Shown: positions 45,340 to 58,890 of the stretch, piece after piece
Layout of the letters: every line of letters begins with the position of its first letter
How positions within the stretch are numbered: the first letter of the stretch is position 1
Source: Limnoperna fortunei
Taxonomy: Eukaryota; Mollusca; Bivalvia; Mytilida; Modiolidae
DNA length: 64,000 nucleotides
Reading direction: 5' to 3'
Assembly (NCBI GenBank): GCA_944474755.1
Contig: OX104124.1
Location: 5,234,437 to 5,298,436, forward strand
The notes under the pieces: generated by a model
Told to the model about the DNA's origin: nothing
Database searches by the model: none
What the model saw: the letters and a program-made list of their open reading frames with translations, nothing else
Program-made: the position numbers and the translations under genes

Positions 45340-48300
45340 ATATGACGTAACTTGCATTAATTGTTGGCAGAATTTTGTAATTTACTGGGATAGATTTTAT
45401 TCGATGTGTCGTCATTCCTGAACTATATTTAAACATAAATCAGTTTTGTACGTCATATCAATAATATTCAATAGGCTGTAGATAATTATCAATACAGCGG
45501 TAAATTTACGTAATTAACAATTTTAAAATAAACTTTCGTTGTGGGTACGTATTATTTTATTCTATTTTTAAAACCTAATCTAAATGTTTCAGATAAGTAC
45601 AAAACGCCATAATTAAAATATGACTAATATACATGTTGTAACACTTACAGCTCTCTCAGGTTGTTCAGATGTATGAATGCACTATTGTCAATGGCAGTAA
45701 TACGGTTATAACTCAAGCTCCTGTAAAACATTAACACAATTGTTATTATTTTAACACCTGTAAATATATGTCGCAATTATATTTATTTGTAGTATTATTA
45801 AGAAAAGTGTGTTAACTTTGCAATGTATGCGCATTTTATATGACACATTCTCTACATTTAATTTACCTTCTGGGGCTTTTAGACATCAAATATGTATTAT
45901 TTTTAATTTATTAATATAATTCTATTTGAACAAACAGTATTAGTTAATATAAATCCATTTGAAATGAATTTTATAGTTTGTTGGCTTTCAGATATACATA
46001 TTTCCTGTTCGTTTTGAGCATTATGGGTCTAAAGTCACAATAGTATTTTATATTACCGATTGCTTTAACCTGTATACCTGCATGGTTTTAGTTCATAAAA
46101 CATATTATTTCTGTTCTGTAAATAAAGTTAATCTTAACTTCAATATTGAAATCAACAGCAAGAAATATTCTACATTAATATTATTACAATGCATCAAATG
46201 TGAACCTATAATTGCGCCCACACAGTTAGTCGCATCAAAATTTTAATGCTAGGGTTTGTCGAACATATTGCTACTGGTCTTGGTGAAATAAAGAGACATT
46301 ATAATACCAGGTTTTTATAGAAATATTCTGCATCATTTTTCAGATAATCAAAACCCTTAACTCATGGTAAACTTTAGTGCCATATTTTGACTTTTATGTG
46401 TATTGACAAAGCGTTAAACTGTTAAAACACATTGTGGCGATTGGAATTGTTTGGAAATATGACTTGGGTTTTGTTGATTACGAGCTAATTACAAGGTTGA
46501 AAAAATTATCATTTTCATGTCACTTAAATCACAGTACATTACTGTAATTTTTAGAAGGCTGATTGATTAGCGGAGATGTTATCTAACTTAAATCCTCTGT
46601 GTTTTAAATGCTTGCGCATTGTTTCGTGCGTGACATTGTACTATGAAAACAAATGATACACTCGATTTGAATTCATGTTTGTCATGAATTTTTCCAGGAT
46701 CGGCGATTCTCTATGTCGTCCTATGTAAAGATTTAAAACGATCGATTTTAAAGCTAGTTTGGTATACTTTCGACAATAAAGAAGGTAACAACAAGAAAAA
46801 AAGACGTATTGTTAAAGACACTTCCTTTAAATTCATAACTGCAAACGGGTGAATTACATTATAAAGTTCATGAATCTGAATCGTTGTCTTGGATGATTGC
46901 GCAAAATTACATTTCATTTAATATACAAATGTGTCATTCTTTACGATTGGTAACTTCCCGCGGCGTTGCACTCTAATTTACCACCTAATACATATAAACA
47001 ATCATTAGATGTAGATAAGAAAACCAAAATAATTTTATCTAAAAAACAAATTGACAATAATTTTGAAGTTTAACGCTTAGTACTGTAATAAAAACGCGAC
47101 TGTGAATATAGTTAACGGTTTTAAATTTTAGAAAGAGGTGTCAGTAATATTATTGCATAAAAATGTAGTCTAAAGAATATACTATTATAGCTGAATATAT
47201 GAATATTTAATTGGTTGATTGATGGATTGCTTGACGTCCACCAAGCAACATTTTAGCTTATATTCGGGACTTTGAATTTACATATAAACAAAGTTCACAG
47301 TTAATGATAGGGAACTAAGACTTATGTTGAATCAATTTACCCTCGGCAATTTTCGAGCACACATACGGCGACAGAAAAATTTTAGTATTTTTTTTAACCG
47401 CAACAAGGTTACTAAGGTAGGAAGTTGATGAAATGTATAGATGTTCCTGCTACAGAAACGCTCTTCTTTAAGATCTAGTGTGTATATGAATTAAAAGATT
47501 AGCGCATACGCATGTTAAAACATATAGAGAGGATTGTTTAAATTTGTCGGCTTTTTCAATCGAATGACTGTTAACACTTTTTTTAAAAATGTAGATAAGT
47601 TTTAAGTTAAGTTATTTTTCAAAACTTATTTAAAACAAAGTCATATTAATGTTAGTGATCAAGGAAGTTCCATAACAAACTATATAGCGTTATATATTAC
47701 TGCTAATATTTACGCAAATGATAGTGCATTATTATCAATTAAGTATCTTTTAAATTATAATAAATCTAAGAAAACTAGTGAATGCTTTCCATACTGAAGT
47801 AAAATACTAAAAAATAAACCATTTATACCAAGAATAATCATTGAACCATGCATTCGTGGTATAGATAACGATGCACCATACTATATACTATGCGATAAAG
47901 GAAACGTTGCACTATTCGATATACCAAACGATACACGAAACTATCTATTAAAACGATAGACGCCGCCTCACCGTTTCCATCGTATATCCTATCGTATATC
48001 GTTTCGTGCATCGTGCGTACATCGTTTGTTTATCGTACGTACAACGTTCGTATATCGTCCGTTCATCGTTCGTACATTGTTCGTGCATCGTGCGTTTCGC
48101 TAACTTATACGTTACAGGGACTGTAACAGACAACTCTTATATAAACTGAACGTGATAACAATGAATGCAAAATAACATATATACACATACACTTATAATT
48201 AATCATCAATATAATATAAACATCAAAAGTTTGGCTCATAAATACTTGGGACAATAGATTGTATGTCTGATTCTGGTTAAAATAAATAATAATTTAGCTT

Positions 48301-49080
48301 ATCAACACAATTATTGAAATTGAATTATGATAGTGTTTTTTATTAATAGCAGTACCTAAATAGCGTGTTATTTGATTAATGAACTAATGAAATAATATGA
48401 GTCGGAATAGTATTGGTATAATAAGCAAAAAACAAAGAAAAGAAAAAACATTACAAATATGGACAATGGTTATAAAGGCATGGAGCTTTACAACTAAGAA
48501 ATTTTTTTGTATTTTGATAAATTAAAGCAACACTTGTGCAATTTCTATGTTATCATCTGGAGAGTTTTGGATTGTATCCAAGAAGGGTATCACCATCTAG
48601 ATGATGGTTAAATGTTGATAGTTTACATAGTAAGTAAGCTCGTTGACGCTAATATAATGAATTTCGAAGAAATAAGTGCACGTTATCTTCAATGTTACAA
48701 CCACAGTCACATTCAGATCTTTCAGATAAGTGATGGTTACTACTAAGTTCATTACAAAGACAACATTATTATAATATTGAAATGTCTTGGACCAATTTAG
48801 TAGTGCGCAGGGGGACTCACCAGGCCTGATCTTAACTTGTTCCTAAACATAGAGATAGAAGGCAAGTTTTGTTCATCAGAATCAAATCTGTTCTAGGTTT
48901 CTAGTGCCGATAGTAAAAAACTAGTTTTATAGGTCTGATTATGAGACCTGAGAACATTAAAAGTTTTGTGGTTTCTAAGAAGATATTGTTCATCTTAGTT
49001 AATATTGGAGATTAAATATTCAGATATATAACTAAGGAGGTATCAATGCAAAGTCTAATATATACAAACTATTTTTTTAT
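45340..49080. repeat. Dispersed repeat R1, copy C
   Basis: Aligns to copy A 1-3180 from 45567; the leading part 45340-45566 aligns only to copy D (49945-50140). It keeps a block of about 290 bases at 46007-46303 missing from A and B. The gag-like part seen in A and B is absent: after 49080 only a trace of PLE-a tail (to about 49150) remains. Confidence 0.85.
47847..48126. repeat. Inverted-motif minisatellite, copy C
   Basis: Counterpart of 1990-2275 and 24894-25178, with slightly different right-hand motifs (GTTTATCGTACGTAC). Confidence 0.8.
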
Positions 49081-49149
49081 TTCTTCTTCAAATAGCAAAG
49101 AAAACCTACTGGACAACATTAGCCAAATGCCAAGTTACAAATCCGGATA

Positions 49150-49944
49150 TACATAGTAATATTTTGTGTGTGCTTTTAGGTGATTATTCGTTATCTTTTC
49201 TATTTTGTAATTATTAACTAGGTCCAATATTATCATATTTTCACTTGGTCAATATTACAGATATATATTTTGATGTAGATTTACATATAATAAAAAAAAG
49301 ATTTTTTTTTTCAATTTTGTGTTTTTATTTGTTGCTCCTTATTGTTGTGAATATATTGCGACACACTCGAATTTCATCCATACTCGAAATTCGGCGATTA
49401 CCCTTCATTCGGCAATGAAACAATGATCCCAAGGCTAAATTACTTTTAAAATATCTTGCATTTATTGCTTTAACCAAATGACTCCTAAATAATAAAATAA
49501 AATGCATTTCAGCGAAATTTACGTCCGTTAAAGCGACACACTTTCATCACCAAAATTCGAGTGTACTAGCAAAAATTCCTGCTTTGAAACTGACAAGCCA
49601 CTTGTGTACACGATATGTAAATCCCATTTTGTACAGTTTACACTTGCTTTTTTTCATTTGTTGGTCTATGAAATTTACTTTTATCTACAATCGAATTCAC
49701 TTCCATTTGTTCAGTTCAAGCGGTTCTGCTAATTTTCCCCCTCGAGAGCAGATCATGTATGTCATTTTCGGCCATGTTTGTTTACCAAACAACAGTAAAA
49801 TATAAAAGCCGATGTTCGGAAGACATCTGTACTTTTCCCGGAAATTACATAAAAGACCGAGATTCAGTGTAAAATATGAAAATATCCTGCACTTTATTGC
49901 TATATGAAATACAATGGGGAAAAATATTACTATATAATAATAGA
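49150..49944. other. Unassigned DNA
   Basis: Short frames only (49325-49507 minus; 49584-49805 plus; 49697-49948 minus), none with a domain that I recognise. No second copy in the window. Confidence 0.45.
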
Positions 49945-50880
49945 TCATAGGACGTAATTTGCAAGAATTATTGGCAGAATGTTGTTTTTTACTGTGATAA
50001 ATTTCATTAGATTTGTCGTCATTACTGAACTATAATTATGTGTTCTTAAACACAGATCATACGACCCATCAATAATAGGCTCTAGATAATCATCAATACA
50101 GCGGTAAATGTATGTCATTGACAATTTTAATGTAATTCAATTGTTTACTTCTTAAAAATATCAGGTTGTTCAGGTGGCTGAAAGAACCATTGTCAATGGC
50201 AGTTATTTGGTTGTTATTCAACCACCTGTAAAACATTAACACAATTGTTATTATTTCAACACGAGTAAATATATATCACAATTTTATTTTTATTTGTAGT
50301 ATTATTGGCAAAGGTGTGTTTGCAATGTAGATATATTTAATATGACACCTTTTCTACATTTGATATACCTTCTGGGGTTTTCAGACATTAAATATGTATT
50401 CCTTTTGATTTACGAATATAATTCTATTTTAACAAACATTATTAGTTAATTTAGATCCATTTGAAATAAATTTTATAATGTGCTGGCTTTCAGATATAAA
50501 TATGTTTTTATTCGTAATGGGTCTAAAGTCAAAATAGAATTCTACACAACCGATTGCGTTTAGTGTTATATTCTATATGCGGACCAAATGACATTCATTT
50601 TCATGGATACGTGCATATCTGCATGGTTTTAATTCATTAGACATATTATTTGAGTTCTGTACATAAAGTTAATCATAAGATACCGAAGGTTTCATCAATA
50701 TTGATATAAACAGCAAGATTCATTTTACATGAATATTATTACTTTGCATCAAACGTGCACCTATAATTGCGCCCACAAAGTTGGCCACGTCAAACTTTGA
50801 TCGATAGAGTTTTTCTAACATATTGCTCTTGGTATTGGTGAAATAAAGAGACATTATAATACCAGATTTTTATAGAAATA
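49945..50880. repeat. Dispersed repeat R1, diverged copy D
   Basis: Follows copy C 45340-46330 with many substitutions and indels, including the block with GGGTCTAAAGTC and GTGAAATAAAGAGACATTATAATACCAG. It stops before the minisatellite. Confidence 0.75.
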
Positions 50881-50889
50881 TTCTACATT

Positions 50890-51250
50890 AAGCACTCAAA
50901 CGACAATATGTTCCTCAACTTACATTTCGTAAAAGTGACCTTCTGGAATTGTCATCAAAGTTTATGTTAAATAATAAACACCTTAGCAGTGTTAAGTCTG
51001 ACTGCTAAAGGTAGAAGCAGTCAATATTTAGCATCGGGTTTTCACTGTTAAAATCATTTTAATTGTCCTATAACATTTGACAGATTTAGCCTTTAGTAGG
51101 TATATTTATTATTTGACTTAGAGTCATTGATGACGATGTGAGTTCTGTCATGGCTAATTAACAGGTATATATATCGTCTGATTACTTTTTTAAAGGAACG
51201 TTTATTTTTTATGCCTGGTTTTAAGATGCATATAAGGCATGGAAAATTTT
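50890..51250 (-). mobile_element. Penelope-like (PLE-a) 5'-side fragment with flank
   Basis: The minus frame at 51093-51287 contains RRYIYLLISHDRTHIVINDS and SKSNNKYT, equal to the KYLVISHDRT region of 4560-4680. The same piece with the same left flank lies at 57780-58095, so fragment and flank were duplicated together. Confidence 0.65.
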
Positions 51251-51720
51251 CAATTCTCTTCAATAGAGTGAAAAACAACCTGCCCACATAAAGACCCGAA
51301 CCTCAAACTCAGTGTTGGCAGACCACATTTGTAATGTGTATTTTAGATGTTGGTTGTTAATAAGAAAAATAGCAAAGAAAACCGACCGAACAACAAGAGC
51401 CAAAAGTCAAGGGACAGTTACAAATCCGGATATAGACAAAACGCAACACAAAAACCAAAAACACAAAAAACAGAAAGAGAGTAACCCGAACGAACTAATA
51501 AATAGTGAAAAAGACATAAACTGTAAGAAACAATAAATTATCTGATGATGATAAAAATCACGATTGGTGTTCCGGAAGTCAAAACCAATACCTTTCACAA
51601 TATATAAAATAATATGAAGTTCCACTAATAGTGTTCGCTTAATCCGACTCAACCACTGTCTTGTTCTAGGACAACAATAAGAAAATATAGACATTACATG
51701 AACATATGAAAGTCTTTAAT
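51250..51720. repeat. R2-related segment, paralogue of 36340-36720
   Basis: Includes a SINE 5' half (CCGAACCTCAAACTCAGTGTTGGC) and the TTGGTTGTTAATAA...AATAGTGAAAAAGAC region, here split by a 132-bp insertion. Confidence 0.8.
51364..51495 (-). mobile_element. 132-bp PLE-a 3'-end insertion with TSD
   Basis: The 3' tail of PLE-a (inverse of about 5500-5640), flanked by TAATAA at 51358-51363 and 51496-51501. The paralogue at 36470 has one TAATAA and no insert. A severely 5'-truncated retro-insertion, or a very short mobile derivative of PLE-a. Confidence 0.85.
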
Positions 51721-53260
51721 CTCTGCTAATAGGTACAGTTTATTTTGTATGCCTGGTGTCGAAAACTTAACGGTTTTCATGCTGTTACATTTGGGAAGAG
51801 ATCCAGATCCAGAAGATATTGGATGTCTTAAATTTTGTAGGCACAATAGTCATCTATTCTTAAAAGGATATTTCGAGGTTTGTTTAAAAAAGATTGCATC
51901 ACAAATTTGAGTTATTTGACATTTGCCTTGAAATTTCTTAAAATATATTTCTTGTAAAAGTGTACGAACATTTTTTTTCTATTTAAGACATTCATTGTTT
52001 CGTATTTGTATAGACCTTACTACAGAAATACAAGAATAACTTCAAGGTCTTCATTTGAATAATAAACAGCTCGATAAATCAAAGCACTGTAATGCGTACC
52101 CGTTGAGGCGCTGAATCCATTGCAGTTTTAATGTAAACCGGGTCTTCAAGCATTTTAACAATTTAAAATAAAGTGTAGCCTAAGCTTATATAGTCTATAA
52201 ATTATATTTTTTTTATCTTTAGTGTGTTATTATCATGAGTCACTCCTTTCTATCTCAAATTACTGCTTCTGTAACAAATGGTTTATTTGTAATTATATTA
52301 CTGTAAACTAAAATACTTCATCCGTTTCTCTCACATGTGTCTCATCCATTTGCCTTTGTTTATGACAATACACTGTTTAAAGAATATTTACAGTTCAAGG
52401 TCCCTTAATCTGTAGTCGACTAGATTATTTTGCATTATGATAGTGTTCGCAACATTATTTTAGTTGTTACCGTTTTATGTTTTATTTCTCAATTTCTTTT
52501 GGTCAAGCATTGCAGTACAATTGTTAATGCTTAGAAAGTCAAAGACTCACATATTGTGCGTTATCATTATGCTCTCATGTTTACATTTCTGCTTTCAACT
52601 GTGACTCGAAAACATTACATTTGACAGTGAAATAATCGCTAGTTTATACTATGGAAAATTATCAACGACAATGTAATTTTAGTATTTACATATGAAAAAC
52701 GGATATAAATAGAAAGACATTGTGACATTTACGTCAGGTTTTAATCAACATTATTACATGTTAGCAATAAATTATAAGAAACTTGACATAAATAAACATA
52801 GATAGCATGCCTGAAATGTGGGATTATCAACACTATTATTGGTTGTTTGTTTTATTTAAAACAGTTTAATTTCTAAATTTCTTGTATTACACCTATTTAT
52901 CGTTTCTTGAGATTTATCCATGAGATTTTCAACAGGATTGTCAAGTCTGTGAATCAAACACCGTAGTGACCAAGACATTAAGTTTACAAATCGTTACTCA
53001 ATTTTTTTATCAAATTATTAGCATGGAAAAAGTATTTAGCAATCAAAATAAAAATCTTAGGACACCATAACAGATTTTTGTTTTAAGTAGTATATGCATT
53101 TTAGTTTTGACACTATTATGAGAGAGAGGTGCCCATTGACAAGCATTTAATCACATACAGAATGGAAAAAAAACTATTAAAAGACAGAGGAAACAAGATC
53201 AGTATATAGTCTTCAAAAGATTCAAGGGAACGACAATCAATGTCAACAGAAACAACTATG
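51720..53260. repeat. Dispersed repeat R3, copy 2
   Basis: Matches 36720-37945 to base 52990 and the 61160-61690 fragment over 52720-53260. Non-coding. Confidence 0.8.
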
Positions 53261-53659
53261 ATACATCTAGCAAATCGCTATAAATGGCATTAGCAGCCAT
53301 TCAAGCACATAAACTAATAAAAATTGATTACTTATTTAAGTATGCATGTAATTGACAAACATTTTTGGTATTAACGATCAAACACTTTGCATGTAAACGG
53401 ATGTTGAGGTCTGTAGAAACCAGCATTGCTGACCAATATAAATTCTCAGTTCAATTTCTATATTTTCTTTTTTTTTTGCAGAACAAAATTAAAACTATCG
53501 TGTCTGCTAGTATCATTTACAATGCAAAACTATTAAACTCTACTGTGATTCATGATCATTTTTAACATAAACAACGACTGTAAGTTCATAACAATATATT
53601 TGAAACATACTTTTCACATATTTCCAAGGAAATTATTTACCAATATAGATATTATTTTC
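53260..53659. other. Unassigned DNA
   Basis: One short plus frame (53365-53565) without recognisable features. Confidence 0.4.
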
Positions 53660-53959
53660 TTAATTCAGATTATTACATAAGTGATCTGAAACCATAAATA
53701 GGTAGAAATGGTTTCCTTTTTTGGTAACAATGACAAATCTACAAATCCAAGTCCGAGAAACCGCCAAACTCCAGAACCAACAACCAAAAATATAGTAACT
53801 ACTGCAATGGTCCTGACTTGATACAGGCATTTCAAAAGAACCAGGTTGTATGGCATGACAAACCTCACGCTTCCATGATTGTAGTATATGATGTGGAATG
53901 TTGATTGAAATGGATAAGGTGTCATATTCATCCGACTTGGAACCACACTGATTAAGCAC
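53660..53959 (-). repeat. Repeated segment containing a 99-residue frame
   Basis: The minus frame includes SISINIPHHILQSWKREVCH and ends in a hydrophobic, tryptophan-rich part. Bases 53805-53945 recur in the same orientation at 60950-61085, where the frame is not kept. It is therefore a dispersed repeat; I do not recognise a protein family. Confidence 0.55.
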
Positions 53960-53964
53960 CTTTC

Positions 53965-56875
53965 ATCAACACAGCACTTTCAATGGTTAATCAGAAGTTG
54001 AATAATTCCTTTTAAAACCAAATGTTATAAGTTTACAAATAAGACCAGTGTGCCAAATAGTATTAAACGCTTGTTTGATATCTAAGAAAGCTCTAAATAC
54101 TTCGGAGTTGTATCCAACGACAGACCACACAACTTCAGATCATGCGAATGAGAGTAACACAGCTAATATTTCATTGTTTATATATTCGCGGATTTCCTTT
54201 TCTTTATGCATGCGTTCATATCGGCATTTTTTAATACGTAAAATGTATTCCAACTAACGGCATCATGTTTTGCAACTGCCAGATATAACGAAATGAAAAC
54301 GTCGTAGCGTCGTAGCATGACTAATCCAGCTTCCAAATTGTTAGCTCGCGTATACTACCTATACTACGTCTAGCGACGATATTAAAATTTGCTAGATGCT
54401 CAGATGTCCCCTGTTAACCAAGGTTTGTACATGAAACATTTTATCTTTCGATATGTCATTTGATCCGGTTTGAAATATAAATGTGCTTGATTTTTTTGTG
54501 GCTTTTGAATAATTTGAGAATCTCAACATGGTATAAATTATATACTACTCTCAACGACAATAAAGATTCTGGATAGACGTTGTCGTTCGACAAACTGAAC
54601 TCTTGGTCAATATATTTCCAAGATTTGAAGGTATTAGAAAAAGGAATAGAATTCAAATAGTGTGTAAAAGAATTACAACTACCAAGTCATCTGCCAGTCA
54701 TCGAGTTACGTCAAAGGGAGTGTTAATACCTCAAAAAGCTTTATTGTTAAATGCTTAATTGACATTTTTTATTTATTTTTGATGTTCAAACATGTTGTTT
54801 GTCTTTTTGACTGTAGCGTAATGTGTGTTTAAAGCATGACGCTCAAATATTACTGTCTAGATGTATCTACATCGCTAACCATTACATAGAATCCAGTCTT
54901 TATTGATATTAATGTTCAATCTTTTGTTACTTCAAGTCTTTTGAAGCCATCTCTGTCTTATCCTAGTTTTATTATAGTGAAATGTTCCAAAATAAACACG
55001 ATAAATTTAAAAAACAACTCTTTAACATCAAATATTCGGACGGTTGTGTTACAAGAATGAGCCATAGTTGTTAAGATTATGGTGCAGCTACCGGAACGCA
55101 GTCAATTGTAACCTTAAACTGTCCTTCAGCGTTCATATGTAAAACAATAAATTTACACGGATACAGCGTTTAAATTTATTAGATTTGAAGAAACTAATAA
55201 AGAATTTACCTTACCTAATATTTCGCTTTTAATTTCTAACATACATGTACGGCTTTGTGGCCCAATTTACGTGCAATTTGTTTGTGAAATATATTATTTA
55301 TTTAACAATACTTACATTGCTGGACTCAGAATGAATAAGTACTTTTCGAAAGAACTAATATAACTTAGTGAGACAATTTGGACATAATAGCCTCTCTATT
55401 CTTATATGTTAGCGACGATTGATGAAATTATACCACATGGTGTTTTTACTTAAAAAAAGTATTGTCATACGAAGGATTGTCAAATGGCGAACTAACATTT
55501 ACAAAGAGCAAATCGTTGGGTCACACTTCAACAATTGTGGGTGAACTGTTATATTACATCAAATATCTACCTTTTTACAGAAAATAGATAACAATATATT
55601 TCTCAATGAGTTTTTCAGTGCTGAGAAAAAGGGAGTTACTTCTCTTTTACAGGCTATTTAGAATTAAAAACTATCTGTTTAACATTTAAGTCATAAATAA
55701 AAACAAATAGATTTACATCAATAAACTTACAAAATATATTATTTTTCTTCGTCAGAAATATCAACAAATTTAACGTTGATCCTGTTTTTGCTATGTTTGT
55801 TTACAGAGGCAACAACATTTATACAAGAGGATTCCTAGTAAATTTTTGATGGAATTTCCCACACGCGGTAGACCTTACTTTGTGTCTGTTGACCAAAAAA
55901 TGAGAAATTGTAAATCCAATTAAAATAGTTGTGCATATGCTATAAAGGAAAATATCACACAAATGCACGGTGGTTCTTAAAAGTGAAACAAGTATCTAAT
56001 GGTCTATACAGGGAGTGTGAAATGTATAGTAATAAATAAGTGTAAATGGGATATATCTTACAAGAGAGTCATCATATATTAGTGTGAGAGTTGTTAATAC
56101 AGACTTTAAATTTAAATGTTTACAATAGCCCTTTACGCACGCGCAATATATTTTTTTCCGTTCTTACATGAATATATGTTCAGGGCTAGTGAAAAAAAAC
56201 AATAAATGGAGCACTTGTTACATTTGTTATAAATGTATTATAAGTATACGATCAATTTTTCCATTTCGACCAATTGTGTATGTGTGGTTGATAAATGAAA
56301 GCACTATTATACGTAACCATTTCAAATATACTTTCTGTACTGATGTACAATGGACTGCATCCTAAAATCTTTTGACAAATTAAGCCACCTTAATATGTAT
56401 GTAATCAATGAGATTATGTTCTATTCTATCAATTATTCCCTGTATTGCACTATTGTACATTGAGTATAGTCATTACGGAAACCAAAACGATATAAAGACA
56501 ATTTTGAAACTAAACGGAATCACTTAAATGCAGAAAAAACTAAAGAAAACATGCAAAACTGGACTACGTGATTGCCTAGAAGAGGAAATAACGTTCCTGA
56601 CTAAATGTGAAAATGACGCAGTAGAATAAGACTTTGTAACTGTGTTGTTTTCGTTTTTTTCTCTTTGTTTTGTTTTGTTTTGTTTGGTTTTTTTGTTATT
56701 GCTTATTTAAGTATTCAAAGAGGAAGTTTCTACACATAACTGCTGTACAAATTGATATCCAATTAATATTGTATTGAACATACGTTTTAATGTTCATTAT
56801 GTCTATCATGCTTCCAATTACAATTGCCAATTCATTTTTATTTGTCAACCATTATCGTTTTATTTTTCGACAAAC
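53965..56875. other. Unassigned, apparently low-copy DNA
   Basis: Nearly 3 kb without a copy elsewhere in the window. Short frames (54048-54257 plus, 54456-54656 minus, 56168-56365 plus) have no domain that I recognise. This is the best place in the window to look for host regulatory or intronic sequence. Confidence 0.45.
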
Positions 56876-56879
56876 GTGA

Positions 56880-57430
56880 TTACAAACTATACTCGGCGAC
56901 AAACGCGATGACTTAAACTTTCCTATTGTCAACTTCCCGTTCTGCGATAGCAACAGTCCAGCAGCTCCAGTGTATGGGGTGTACATTTCACAACTTATAC
57001 TGCAATAAGTATTCATAGACCCTTCAATATTTTTAACTTAAAAACTATTCAAACAAATATTTGCACCTAGGTTGATGTTATCCCATCATACGAAAATTCC
57101 AGGGTCGTCACAATAACGCAATGGGAAATCAATCTCTCAAATACGATCTGACATCTTCGTAGAGTCATAGGTAGTCCTTCCCATTCCTGTGTTAGACTTT
57201 GTCTTAGACATGACAATTAGTATCTCAACGGGTGTTAAATTAGAGGCAGGCACAGCTTACTCGTACGGAGCACATGAGTTCACCCATAATCTCAATCGGG
57301 TTCGGGTTACTCACTTTTATGCTTTTGTCGGTTTTTGTATATTTTTTCTATATCTATCCTTTTACTTTCCGCACATGTTGTGCGTCCGATTTCCTTGCTA
57401 TTTGTTTTCTATTGTACAAGTTGCAATACA
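56880..57430 (+). pseudogene. Degenerate Penelope-like (PLE-a) 3' fragment
   Basis: Relicts of KRDDFNFPIVNFPF (56905-56945), PAAPVYGVYISQL, and FVLDMTISISTGVKLEAG in the frame 57189-57434, followed by the GGTTCGGGTTACTC tail. Two internal deletions remove the RSCDRYSD region. Diverged and inactive. Confidence 0.7.
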
Positions 57431-57489
57431 GTAGTGCGTTCATTTAACTTAACATATTTTTTTTGAAAATGAAAATTATTCATTAATGA

Positions 57490-57655
57490 GTGGAATTAGA
57501 AGGAATAAGAGCTGTTATTTATGAAAGTCATTGGTGTATGAAGTCGCAAACTCACTCATCTTAACACGAAGCAATTCGGACTTCACTTAGTTTGTGAATG
57601 AGTTTTACTCGTTCATAAACCGACGAATTCCACTTCAACAGCTTTTATTCTTATA
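57490..57655. repeat. Imperfect foldback (about 75-bp arms)
   Basis: GGAATAAGAGCTGTT near 57500 is mirrored by AACAGCTTTTATTCT near 57640, and CGCAAACTCACTCATC by GAATGAGTTTTACTCG, giving a long imperfect hairpin. It could be a small MITE; no target-site duplication was seen. Confidence 0.5.
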
Positions 57656-57779
57656 TAACATTAGAGATATAGATGTGAAGAGGATATTTAGGTTGCGATG
57701 CTAACTAACATCTTTCTCCTAAGTTAGTGTTTCTTATCGACATTTTTGATTTACATCTTTATTTTCTGTTTGCGACATA

Positions 57780-58095
57780 CTGTTCATAAAAGTGGCCTTA
57801 TGGAAATTCTAATCAAAGTGTATGTTAAATATTGAAACGCAGCTGTGTTTAAAATAGGAAGCACATGTCAGTATTTTACATATAGATTGCTGTACTCATT
57901 GGATCATTTTAATTGTCCAATAAACATAGCAAATATGTTGTCAATCAAAAAATATAACATTTGGCGGATTTGGTATTCAGTATATTTATTATTTGATTTA
58001 ATGTCATTGATGACGAAGTAAGTTCTGTCAGGGCTAATTACCAGCTATATATATCATCTGATTCCTTGTTGTAAAAGCAGCGTTTATTAGGATCT
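57780..58095 (-). mobile_element. Penelope-like (PLE-a) fragment with flank, second copy
   Basis: Diverged paralogue of 50930-51200: GTCATTGATGACGAAGTAAG on the plus strand is the inverse of the ISHDRT...VINDS coding stretch. Confidence 0.6.
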
Positions 58096-58270
58096 TTAAG
58101 CCTGGTATTAAGCAGCATAAGAGGAATGACAGTGTAAAGTGTCAAAAAAGCAAAGGTTTTATTGCTGTTACATTTGGGAAGAGATCAGGCCTTAAGATAT
58201 CTTTTTTGAATATTTTACTTTCCAAATTTCATTTATGCAACTCCTGAGAGAAGCAAGTTTCATTGTATTT

Positions 58271-58890
58271 TTAAAGTACCATTCTTATTGATGTTAAAAT
58301 AGTGGTCATGATTTTTGCTAGAGGTTTGGTGTTACACTTCCTGATATGAAACGTTGTTTGCACTGATTTGTGTGAAGTGTTGATATCTGATACAAGAAGG
58401 TGAGATAAAATGTGATATGGTGACCGAAGGATGATGCAACACCTTTTGTAATTTTCAAGAATCTTCCCGGACAGCGTAGCGTTTCTTCTAGATAAATATA
58501 ATTTTGTAAAGGTCCTTATATGCTGACACAACAACGTATTGGTCATGCATGTGGGACATTGTTTTAGCAGCATCCAAATTTCTGCAGACTGATGAAGCGT
58601 TATTACCCATTGACCTTCTTAAACGATTAATTCTTATTTGCATCATGGGTTTTAACAACTTGGACGAAGTCGTCTTGCATTGCACATTGTATGGCATAGT
58701 CCTATAGTGGATCCATAGCCCCACGATATGTCGGTTCTTTGGAAATAAAATTGAGGAGTCTTTCTTTATCAACAATGTTCAGATCTCTTTTTATCACGTT
58801 ACCTAAATAGCTATAAATGAATGGGGGATAGCGGCAAGAGCAGGCAGGAAGATTGGCTTTGAAGTCATTGGTCAAAAGATGCTGCAATAC
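58271..58890 (-). pseudogene. Penelope-like RT amino-terminal remnant (PLE-b), locus 2
   Basis: Three overlapping minus frames make one decayed protein. 58887-58702: FKANLPACSCRYPPF, GNVIKRDLNIVDKERLL and ISKEPTYRGAMDPL, the C-x-C and KGPKYREP-type block of Penelope-like elements. 58775-58488: RLRRSMGNNASSVCRNLDAA and YVVVSAYKDLYKIIFI, the altered VPADK block. 58573-58271: TFHIRKCNTKPLAKIMTTI, the next RT block, which the 1561-bp units lack. Frames are shifted. It is the single-copy paralogue of the tandem units at 7007-13250. Confidence 0.7.

Noticed and set aside
53660..53959. Possible exon (SINIPHHILQSWKREVCH)
   Set aside because: The same DNA recurs at 60950 without the frame, so it behaves as a repeat.
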